DNA of 64,000 bases from Mucilaginibacter gotjawali. GTDB taxonomy: Bacteria > Bacteroidota > Bacteroidia > Sphingobacteriales > Sphingobacteriaceae. Position 1 is the first letter of the stretch. Each line of letters opens with the position of its first letter. Positions 54,403 through 61,857 of the stretch are shown in pieces. Location: positions 2,356,001 through 2,420,000 of the forward strand of contig NZ_AP017313.1 of NCBI RefSeq assembly GCF_002355435.1, read 5' to 3'. The notes beneath the pieces are model-generated. The model was not told where the DNA came from. It did no database searches and was given only the letters and a program-made list of their open reading frames with translations. The translations under genes were made by a program, and so were the position numbers.

Positions 54403-56007
54403 ATGAAAAAATATATAAAATTCCTTATGACGGGCGGGCTGTTGGCTCTCTCAATAGGGTGTAAAAAAGATTTAAGTTTGATTAATAAAGGTGCGTACAC
54501 TTCTGATACGTATTTTACCAGCGATGTTGCCTTAAACCAGGCCGTTGTGGCAACATATGCAGGTTTGCTGCATACCGGGATGTGGGCACGAGAGTGGTAT
54601 TTTACGTTTGATTTGCTTGGCTATGATGCCAAAAACAATCAGCCCCTGGGAGGTGATCTGCTGCAATTGGCCCAGTATAATTTTGGCCCGGATCAGAACC
54701 AGGTGGGAGAAACTTGGGCAGCATTGTACCAGATAATAGCGCGCGCCAATGTAGTTATTGATCGTGCCCAGGTATGGAAGCCCGATCCCTCTAAACCTAC
54801 AGAGGCAACTGACCAAACTCAATATATTGCCGAATGCAAATTCCTGCGGGCTTACGCTTATTTTCAGTTAGTTAATTTGTACGGCCGGGTACCACTCCGC
54901 ACCCACTATATAACGCTGCCAACGCCTGCAGATATTAACGCACCGAGATCACCTGTCGCTGACATATGGGCATTTATTGAACAGGATTTAAAAGATGCTG
55001 AGGCAGGCCTTCCTGTTACATACAGTGATGCCAATTACGGACGTGCTACGCAAGGCGCTGCAGTGGCGCTTTTGGGTAAATCATATTTATATGAGAAAAA
55101 ATGGGCATCAGCACAAACCGAACTTACTAAATTAACCCAGGCGCCTTTCACTTATTCGCTGGCGCCCGTTTATAACGATCTGTTTGATGACCCGAACCAG
55201 GATGACGGCACTAAAAATCCGGAAACCATTTTTCAGGTAATGAATCAGAAATGGACTGATTGGGGTATAGGTAACCAGTACTACGTTTTTGGTGGCCAGG
55301 AAACCTGGGGCGGAAAGGCAACGCACTCAGACCGTGCACAGGAATACGGCTTTAATGATTGGAACAATGTACATATAACTACAACCGCTGTTAAAGCTTT
55401 CACCTATCCTAACCCGCAAAATCCTTCGGCGAATTATATAGATCCCCGCGCAGCTTTCACGTTTTATGGCGATGCGGCAAGTGGCGGCCAGACACAATAT
55501 TGCCAGCAATGTTCTACAGGGCCTGTGGATTTTCCTTTCGCCTCAAAAGGGTACGAGTGGCTTAAATATGAATATTATAACAAGGTGGCATCTTTTGGCG
55601 GACCGCAAAGTGGTATAAACGGCCAGGTAATACGCTACGCAGATGTGTTGTTGATGCTGGCAGAAAGCTATATACAACAGGGCAATACCGGCGCTGTGCC
55701 ACTGGGTTTAATTAACCAGGTGCGCAGCAGGCCAAGCGTTAATGCTCCGCTTTATACTTCTTTGGGGACGCAAACTGATGCTATGGCCATCCTGATGCGC
55801 GAAAGGCAGTTAGAACTAACCGGCGAACAAAGCCGTTATTTTGACTTAATACGTTGGGGTATTGCGAAACAAACAATAAATGCTGAAATGCAAATTGAAA
55901 ACGGTACGCAGCCATTTCAAGATAAAAATGTGCTGTTCCCAATACCTTTAGCCGAGAAGAATGCCAACAGTGCTGTTGCTAAAGATATTTCAGGCGACTG
56001 GAATTAA
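54403..56007 (+). CDS. SusD/RagB-type lipoprotein (second)
   Basis: The 534-residue protein has a lipoprotein leader (SIGCKKD), the SusD helices (YQIIARANVVIDRA, AECKFLRAYAYFQLVNLYG, LLGKSYLYEKK) and C-terminal RERQLELTGEQSRYFDLIRWG. It is the partner of the SusC encoded just upstream. A strong terminator at 56032-56067 closes this two-gene operon. The TPR-like part and the C-terminus look intact. Confidence 0.93.
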   Translation: MKKYIKFLMTGGLLALSIGCKKDLSLINKGAYTSDTYFTSDVALNQAVVATYAGLLHTGMWAREWYFTFDLLGYDAKNNQPLGGDLLQLAQYNFGPDQNQVGETWAALYQIIARANVVIDRAQVWKPDPSKPTEATDQTQYIAECKFLRAYAYFQLVNLYGRVPLRTHYITLPTPADINAPRSPVADIWAFIEQDLKDAEAGLPVTYSDANYGRATQGAAVALLGKSYLYEKKWASAQTELTKLTQAPFTYSLAPVYNDLFDDPNQDDGTKNPETIFQVMNQKWTDWGIGNQYYVFGGQETWGGKATHSDRAQEYGFNDWNNVHITTTAVKAFTYPNPQNPSANYIDPRAAFTFYGDAASGGQTQYCQQCSTGPVDFPFASKGYEWLKYEYYNKVASFGGPQSGINGQVIRYADVLLMLAESYIQQGNTGAVPLGLINQVRSRPSVNAPLYTSLGTQTDAMAILMRERQLELTGEQSRYFDLIRWGIAKQTINAEMQIENGTQPFQDKNVLFPIPLAEKNANSAVAKDISGDWN

Positions 56008-56031
56008 TTAGTTTTAGTTTATAATTTTATA

Positions 56032-56067
56032 AGAGCCTGCAACAGTGACTGGTGCAGGCTCTTTTTT
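56032..56067 (+). terminator. Terminator of the second SusC/SusD operon
   Basis: Arms AGAGCCTGC (56032-56040) and GCAGGCTCT (56053-56061), extended by an A-T pair, followed by seven T. It is 25 bases after the susD stop. Confidence 0.85.
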
Positions 56068-56107
56068 TAGTTCAATATTAGTATTTCAATTTCTAATATC
56101 AATAAAA

Positions 56108-56313
56108 AAGAGGCTTTCTCAAAAGTCTCTCCATGTAAAAAGTAAGCAAATTATATTTTGAACCGTTAGGTTTTTGTGGCCATAGTGTTCTTTCTTCGTG
56201 TCTTTTGTGGTAAAAAAACAAACCACGAAGGGCACAAAGTACTCACTAAGAACACTAAGTCTAAATTTTATTTCGTTTGCTTTTTAGTTCATAAACTTTT
56301 GATACAGCCTCTT
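56108..56313. mobile_element. MITE-like element with 19-bp terminal inverted repeats
   Basis: AAGAGGCTTTCTCAAAAGT (56108-56126) and ACTTTTGATACAGCCTCTT (56295-56313) are inverted repeats with three mismatches. Subterminal sequence is also inverted (AAAAAGTAAGCAAA against TTTGCTTTTTAG), and the centre is a large hairpin (TAGTGTTCTT/AAGAACACTA with CCACGAAGG-type inner arms). The ends look like those of GAGGCTGT...-ended insertion sequences. There is no transposase ORF in its 206 bases. A clear target duplication was not found. Confidence 0.65.
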
Positions 56314-56339
56314 CTCTATTATTTATTGAAAAACGCCTC

Positions 56340-57276
56340 TTAAGGTCCTTTTTTGCGAATCGCCTCCAAATGCCTTTCCAAACTATAATCGTCGGAGAAT
56401 AAAACATCGCGGGCTTTGCTGCCTTCGAATGGCCCGACTATGCCGGCTCTTTCTAATTGATCGATGATGTGTCCCGAACGGTTGTAACCCAATTTCATTT
56501 TATGCCGGATGAGCGAGGTTGATCCCTGTTGGTGCAGAACGATTAGACTTGCAGCTTCATCAAACATCGGGTCAAGGTTGTCCGGGTCAAACTCCTTGGC
56601 GCTTGTGTAATGATTTCCATAGGCCGGCAACAGCATTGCGGACGGATAACCGCGCTGGAGCCCGATAAAGTCGCAGACGCTTTCAACTTCCCGGCCGGTT
56701 AACAGCGCGCCTTGCAGGCGCATTATTTCCACGCCGTTTGAGTGGAGCATGTGGCCTTGTCCCTGAAGCAGGTCTGCACCCTGCACATCAAGAATTGTCC
56801 TGGAATCTGTTGAGGATACCAGCCGGAAGGCCAGCCTGGAGGAGAAATTAGCCTTAATGGAGCCGGTTGTGATGTTTTTACGGAAGGTCTTTGGGTAGAA
56901 ATGATCAGGTGAATGCCGATTGGACGGCATCTTTGAGCGAGCGAGGCGATCAGTTGTTCTTTGGATTTAAGCAAATCAGCAAATTCATAATCACAACAAC
57001 GATATGGGGCAGGTAACGGTGCTTTTCGGGATTACCGATTTTTCGCTTTGCAAATTTTTCGTTGTACTCTTTTATATGGCGCACTTGCGCGTCCTTTAAC
57101 AATTCAAACCGCTGGTCGGCTTCACGGCATAAGGAACTAAGCGTGTCTGTTACATCGCGTGGCGCTGTGATTACCGCATCAGTATCGCGGCAAAAAATAG
57201 TGTTATTTGGATGTAATAACATGTAAAAGATGATTTTTAGCTTGGCGCCAGGATCTGTTTCCAGCCGTCTTCGCAC
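56340..57276 (-). pseudogene. ftsK: Decayed FtsK/SpoIIIE DNA translocase fragment
   Basis: Three minus-strand frames together read like the C-terminal half of FtsK. Frame one (57276-56950) has [31 protein letters not shown]; frame two (up to 56974) has [28 protein letters not shown]; frame three (down to 56340) has [26 protein letters not shown] and the gamma-like winged-helix domain HQQGSTSLIRHKMKLGYNRSGHIIDQLERAGIVGPFEGSKARDVLF. At least two frameshifts (near 56985 and 56890) and loss of the N-terminal membrane part and Walker A mean it cannot make a motor. The chromosome should carry an intact ftsK elsewhere. The 3' end abuts the MITE-like element. Confidence 0.85.
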
Positions 57277-57695
57277 CGGTGCCGGGCGAAATGGCGGTCG
57301 CGATGAAAACTTGCCAGGCCGGTATGGGTTAATTTAAGCCTGGATTTAATGCCTTTATCAAATAATTCGAACGTCACTTCCGAATAGTGCTTTGTAAACT
57401 TTTTCTATTTCAAAAGGTAATTAAAAAGAAATCGCAGATTTATAAGGCATAAACAAAATAATCCCTTTTCATCTGGCGCGACCTGCTTTTGCAACTATTG
57501 TGACATTATTCAATTTTAATTCTCTTAATGTCTTTAATAAACCGCTATTTATGCAGCGAATTGGCCATTTTTTGCTAACAGAAAAATAACAAAGATACAC
57601 TGACGTTTATAATAGCTTAACAGAAATATCATATCTTTTAAAAAAATAATTATTATTGTGCTGAAAATCCGGGTGTTAAATGAAGGGTTTTATTT
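57277..57695. other. Non-coding gap before the ECF operon
   Basis: No credible ORF. The left part may be further decayed sequence from the ftsK relic but could not be matched. The right part is AT-rich and must hold the ECF promoter; no clear -7/-33 pair was picked out. Confidence 0.4.
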
Positions 57696-58277
57696 ATGGT
57701 GGCTTATAACTCACTTTCTGATCATGAATTGACCGGCTTGTTAAAGACAGGCGACAGGGCTGCATTTACAGAAATATACCAGCGATATAAGTGGGTATTA
57801 TTTCTTCATGCATTGAAAAGGATCAGGGACAGGGAGCAAGCCAAAGATATTATACAGGAACTTTTCACGACGCTATGGGACAGGCGCAATGACCTGGAAC
57901 TGAGAACGCATTTGTCAGGATACCTGTATACTTCCGTCCGCAACCGCATCATCAAATCATTTGCCCATCAGCAAGTGGAATCAGACTATATCAATTCACT
58001 GGTGGCGTCTGTGAACGAAGACAACTGTATTACCGATCATAAGGTAAGGCAAAGCAACCTGGCGGCATTGATTGAAAAGGAAATTAATGAACTGCCTGAA
58101 AAAATGCGTGAAGTATTTTTATTAAGCAGAAAACAAAATCTCAGCCACAAGGAAATCGCCTTTCAATTGGGAATAGAGGAGTCCACTGTTAAAAGACAGA
58201 TAAGCAACGCATTGAAAATACTTCGTGTTAAACTGGGGCTTTTAGCCTGGCTTGCCTTGCTTTTTAAATTTTTATAA
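57696..58277 (+). CDS. ECF-type RNA polymerase sigma factor
   Basis: The 193-residue protein has sigma region 2 (about 25-95, YKWVLFLHALKRIRDREQAKDIIQELFTTLWDRR) and region 4 (about 130-185, LPEKMREVFLLSRKQNLSHKEIAFQLGIEESTVKRQISNALKILR). Together with the FecR-type gene 107 bases downstream and a TonB-dependent transporter with an STN domain, it makes a trans-envelope signalling set: transporter loading is passed via STN to FecR, which frees the sigma factor. The short C-terminal hydrophobic tail (LLAWLALLFKFL) is common in Bacteroidota members. Confidence 0.92.
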   Translation: MVAYNSLSDHELTGLLKTGDRAAFTEIYQRYKWVLFLHALKRIRDREQAKDIIQELFTTLWDRRNDLELRTHLSGYLYTSVRNRIIKSFAHQQVESDYINSLVASVNEDNCITDHKVRQSNLAALIEKEINELPEKMREVFLLSRKQNLSHKEIAFQLGIEESTVKRQISNALKILRVKLGLLAWLALLFKFL

Positions 58278-58384
58278 CCTTATTTACAGATACTTGCAGA
58301 TTTATTTAAGCGTCATCTGCATCCTCCCGGCCTGCTAAGGGTCTATATCTGTATAAAGCCGAAGAATTAAGGTTTTTATAAGAT

Positions 58385-59521
58385 ATGAATAAGCAGGACC
58401 TCATAGAATTATTGAAGCGATATGATCAGGGTTTATGTTCAGACCAGGAAAAAGCCTGGGTTGAAACCTGGTACCTGAACTACGAGCCGCAGCCTCTGGA
58501 TACTTCTATAGAAGTATTAAGTGCAGATCTGGATGAGGTTGAGCAAAAGCTTATTGAACACACTACCTTCCGGCGGATACCTTTGTGGCCGCGAATCGCT
58601 GCGGCAGCCTCCATAGTAATATTCCTTTCCATTGGGGGGTATTTCTTATTGCACAAACCTGCACCTGTTCAAACCGCACAAAATCAGATGCATAATGACG
58701 TTGCTCCGGGAGGAAATAAAGCGATCATAACGCTTTCGAACGGTAAAAAGATAAGCCTGACGGACGCCAGCAAAGGCACAATAACCAAAGAAGGTAACAC
58801 CATCATCAAAAAAACAAATGATGGCACGGTAAGCTATGAAGGCAGCGCCCCAACCGGAACAACCGGGCAATTAGCTTATAATACGATTGCTATACCCAGG
58901 GGCGGACAATGGACAGTGATATTACCCGACGGAACAAAAGCCATGCTCGATGCCGCCTCCAGTATTAAATATCCCGTTTCTTTTCCAGGAAATGAACGTA
59001 AAGTAGAGATTACCGGCCAGGTTTATTTTGAGGTAGTACATAATGCCGCCAAGCCATTCCGCGTAGTTACTAAAGAGCAGGTTATCGAAGATATCGGCAC
59101 AAAATTCAATATCAATGCCTATGATGATGAACCGGCAGTAAAAACAACCCTGGTAGAAGGGGCGGTGAGGGTCTCCAGTCCGGGAGCGCATTCTGTTTTG
59201 GAAACAGCCGGGGTTATCCTTAAACCGGGGGAACAAAGTGTAGTGCAAAATAATAAATTAACGGTATCCGCTGCCAATATTGAAGAAACCCTTGCCTGGA
59301 AAAATGGCTATTTTAAGTTTAATGACGATAGCGTTGAAAGTATCATGCGCAAGCTCTCGCGGTGGTATGATATAGAGGTTGAATATAAGGGTGATTTACC
59401 TGATATAAAATTTGATGGTGAAATTCCGCGTAACACAGGGCTTTCACAGGTGTTAAAAGTATTGGAATTGGCCAATGTTCATTTTACTATCCAGGGAAAA
59501 AAATTAACCGTTACACCCTGA
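58385..59521 (+). CDS. FecR-family anti-sigma factor
   Basis: The 378-residue protein has a cytoplasmic N-terminus (about 1-75) that would bind the sigma factor, one transmembrane helix (about 76-95, RIAAAASIVIFLSIGGYFLL), the FecR periplasmic domain (about 165-265, ARGGQ-type start PRGGQWTVILPDGTKAML, GQVYFEV, FRVVTKEQVIEDIGTKFNI) and a C-terminal DUF4974/STN-like domain (about 305-378, FKFNDDSVESIMRKLSRWYDIEVEY). The C-terminal domain is the part that meets the transporter's STN. It is part of the sigma-FecR-thioredoxin-transporter set. Confidence 0.92.
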   Translation: MNKQDLIELLKRYDQGLCSDQEKAWVETWYLNYEPQPLDTSIEVLSADLDEVEQKLIEHTTFRRIPLWPRIAAAASIVIFLSIGGYFLLHKPAPVQTAQNQMHNDVAPGGNKAIITLSNGKKISLTDASKGTITKEGNTIIKKTNDGTVSYEGSAPTGTTGQLAYNTIAIPRGGQWTVILPDGTKAMLDAASSIKYPVSFPGNERKVEITGQVYFEVVHNAAKPFRVVTKEQVIEDIGTKFNINAYDDEPAVKTTLVEGAVRVSSPGAHSVLETAGVILKPGEQSVVQNNKLTVSAANIEETLAWKNGYFKFNDDSVESIMRKLSRWYDIEVEYKGDLPDIKFDGEIPRNTGLSQVLKVLELANVHFTIQGKKLTVTP

Positions 59522-59610
59522 TACACGTTACCCGGTTAAAACGGGGCACGCGAATAAACGATAAACGAGGTTTCTTAACCTGATTGTATTTATAGCTTAA
59601 AAATTAAAAA

Positions 59611-60756
59611 ATGAAAAGAATACTCCTTCTTACGGCACTTGTTTTGCCCTTATTTTTGTCTGCCCAGCAAAAATACATCATCAGGGGCAACATTGGCGCC
59701 GTTAATGCGCCTGCAAAAGTATTTCTGTCTTACACTGAAAATAACAAGGCAATAACCGATTCTACAGCTATAAAAGACGGGGTTTTTGAATTTTCCGGCC
59801 AGGTAGATGGTATTGTTATCGCAGCCTTAACATTAGATCATAAAGGAGGCGGGCTGCAAAGCCTTAATGCAGTCAATCCTGACAGGACGACGCTTTTTTT
59901 GCTGGAGGGCACTACGATTATATCGGGCGGCGATTCATTGTCAAAAGCTACCATGAGTGGCGTAAAAGAGAATGAAGATTACATGCGCTTTAAAGTATTG
60001 CTGAAACCCGCTGTTGACGCCTCTAAAGCTTTACAGGCAGAATATTATTCGGCTCCCAGCGAAAAAAGAAGTTCCCCACAGTTTATCGGGTATCTTCAAA
60101 ACAAACAGAAAGCCGTTGACCAGCAGGAAAAAGAACTGACAGAAAAGTTTATTGCAGAGTATCCGGATGCCTATATCGGCTTCCAGTTATTGATGGATAG
60201 AATTAATAATGAGTCATATCCCGACGCAACTTATTTGCAGGCTCAATTTTTAAAGCTTTCCAAAAATCTTCGTGAAAGCAAAGCCGGAGTAGCTTTTCAG
60301 CAACGCCTCGATGTGCTAAATGCAGTTGTGGTAGGCGCCATAGCACCTGATTTTACCCAGCCGGACACTACCGGAACGCTGGTGAAATTGTCATCGTTCA
60401 GAGGAAAATACGTATTGCTTGATTTTTGGGCATCATGGTGCGGCCCATGCCGTAATGAAAACCCCAATCTGGTAAAGGCTTATAACAACTTTAAGGAAAA
60501 GAAATTCACCATATTAAGCGTATCTCTTGATCAGCCGGGAAAAAAGGACAGTTGGCTGAATGCCATCCATGCCGATGGCCTTAAATGGAACCACGTATCC
60601 GACCTGAAATTCTGGAGCAATGACGCGGCGGTGTTGTATGGAGTGCGGGCTATCCCGCAAAATCTGTTGATTGATCCGGACGGAAATATTGTTGCCAAAA
60701 ACATTTTCGGCGAGGAGCTGCAAAACAAACTGAAGGAGATTCTCGGCGGTATGTAA
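59611..60756 (+). CDS. TlpA/ResA-like thioredoxin-fold protein with DUF4369 domain
   Basis: The 381-residue protein has a signal peptide (cut near LSAQ), an N-terminal DUF4369 beta domain (about 22-125, YIIRGNIGAVNAPAKVFLSYT), a helical linker and a thioredoxin domain (about 240-381) with Cys277-Gly-Pro-Cys280 in WASWCGPCRNE and the cis-proline loop in RAIPQNLLIDPDG. It is a periplasmic thiol-disulfide protein. In most loci of this kind the transporter gene follows FecR directly; here this gene lies between them, 89 bases after fecR, so it probably shares the transcript. Its role with the transporter is unknown. Confidence 0.88.
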   Translation: MKRILLLTALVLPLFLSAQQKYIIRGNIGAVNAPAKVFLSYTENNKAITDSTAIKDGVFEFSGQVDGIVIAALTLDHKGGGLQSLNAVNPDRTTLFLLEGTTIISGGDSLSKATMSGVKENEDYMRFKVLLKPAVDASKALQAEYYSAPSEKRSSPQFIGYLQNKQKAVDQQEKELTEKFIAEYPDAYIGFQLLMDRINNESYPDATYLQAQFLKLSKNLRESKAGVAFQQRLDVLNAVVVGAIAPDFTQPDTTGTLVKLSSFRGKYVLLDFWASWCGPCRNENPNLVKAYNNFKEKKFTILSVSLDQPGKKDSWLNAIHADGLKWNHVSDLKFWSNDAAVLYGVRAIPQNLLIDPDGNIVAKNIFGEELQNKLKEILGGM

Positions 60757-60805
60757 CCTGGTTAAGCGGGCTGGCTGACAACTGGAATTTGATATACTTT
60801 TTATT

Positions 60806-60929
60806 GGAAAAGAAATGGAGTGATCTTTATTCTGAAGCACAGATAGAGCTTACCGTGAGATGATTTACCTTTTTTTACCTGATTAATTTAACTGAACTAA
60901 TTGATTTAAACTAAAAAACCAAAATGCAT
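60806..60929 (+). repeat. Direct repeat unit, copy 1 (leader of the short STN gene)
   Basis: This intergenic block is repeated at 61733-61857, 927 bases away. GGAAAAGAAATGGAGTGATC and the run TTAATTTAACTGAACTAATT are identical in both. Each copy leads into an MKIFRLLLFLIC reading frame, so the unit was tandemly duplicated with the start of the transporter gene. Confidence 0.8.
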
Positions 60930-61769
60930 ATGAAAATTTTTAGACTCTTATTGTTTTTAATTTGTCAGCTCACGACTGTTTCGCTGCTTGCACAGCATAT
61001 GAGGTTGGGGGTACAGGAGCAGCCACAACCGGCTACTATAACGCTGTCCTTGAAAAATGTGCCGCTTGAAACTGTTTTATCCCAAATCAAAAAACAGGCA
61101 GGGATCCGCTTTGTCTACACTAAGGATATATTAAAAATAGCCGGAAAGGTCTCCGTTCAGGCGGAAAAAGCAGATCTGGAAACCGTATTAAAACAGCTCT
61201 TTCATAATACCTCAATTAACTTTACCGTGTTCGGGAATACAGTAGAATTATCCACCAAAAAAAACGCGAACGTTAGTGGTAATGTACAACCCGATAATAG
61301 TTTTTTTTCAAAAGGCATTGCGCACGGTTTTGTATATACAACCGGGGGCGTAAGACTAAATGGCGCCGGTGTCATTATCAAGCGCTCTCATTCGGGAACG
61401 GTCACAAATACCAAACGCCTTGCCATGGTTGAGATCAGCCAGGTCAACGCTAAATATATTGAGCGGCAGCCCGTATCAAACCCCTTGTTGGCTTTGAAAG
61501 GTATCGTTCACGGGGTGCTGATACTCCCCGCAAGTGGTTATAGCAATGTCCCGGTAAAAGTAGAAATACGGGGAAGAAACTCAATTGACCCTGCATCAGC
61601 CTCCGATCCCTTATATATTATTGATGGTGTACCCCTCATCCAGGCAAACATTGGTGGGGTTCCGTCTTCAAACCACCGGGGAGGTTCCACCGGGCGTCAA
61701 CAGGCCGGTATTTCCTTTCCGGGTGGAATATGGGAAAAGAAATGGAGTGATCTTTATGCTGAAGCGTAG
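60924..61769 (+). CDS. Short STN-domain protein from a partial transporter duplication
   Basis: The ATG at 60930 (MKIFRLL) matches the start of the full transporter better than the one at 60924. The product of about 280 residues has a signal peptide, an STN domain (about 30-110, LSLKNVPLETVLSQIKKQAGIRFVYTKDILK), a shortened regulatory-like domain and part of the plug (NSIDPASASDPLYIIDGVPLIQ). Compared with the downstream transporter, about 50 residues are deleted after SGTVTN, and the frame ends inside the repeat unit (WEKKWSDLYAEA). There is no barrel. Against the full copy many codon changes in the STN part are synonymous, and the frame is still open, which suggests selection. It may be a decoy or adaptor for FecR, or simply a relic. 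Confidence 0.65.
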   Translation: MHMKIFRLLLFLICQLTTVSLLAQHMRLGVQEQPQPATITLSLKNVPLETVLSQIKKQAGIRFVYTKDILKIAGKVSVQAEKADLETVLKQLFHNTSINFTVFGNTVELSTKKNANVSGNVQPDNSFFSKGIAHGFVYTTGGVRLNGAGVIIKRSHSGTVTNTKRLAMVEISQVNAKYIERQPVSNPLLALKGIVHGVLILPASGYSNVPVKVEIRGRNSIDPASASDPLYIIDGVPLIQANIGGVPSSNHRGGSTGRQQAGISFPGGIWEKKWSDLYAEA

Positions 61770-61857
61770 ATAGCGCTTGCCCGGAGATGATTTGTCTGTT
61801 TTTTACCTGGTTAATTTAACTGAACTAATTGATTTAAACTAAAAACCCTTGGTGCGT
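61733..61857 (+). repeat. Direct repeat unit, copy 2 (leader of the full transporter)
   Basis: Second copy of the block at 60806-60929. Its first 37 bases also encode the C-terminal tail of the short STN gene, which marks the duplication junction. Confidence 0.8.

Noticed and set aside
54532..54822. Minus-strand 96-codon Cys-rich frame inside the second susD
   Set aside because: Antisense to a conserved SusD segment; composition only.
60514..60840. Minus-strand frame overlapping the thioredoxin gene end
   Set aside because: Antisense shadow of the CxxC domain with no independent support.
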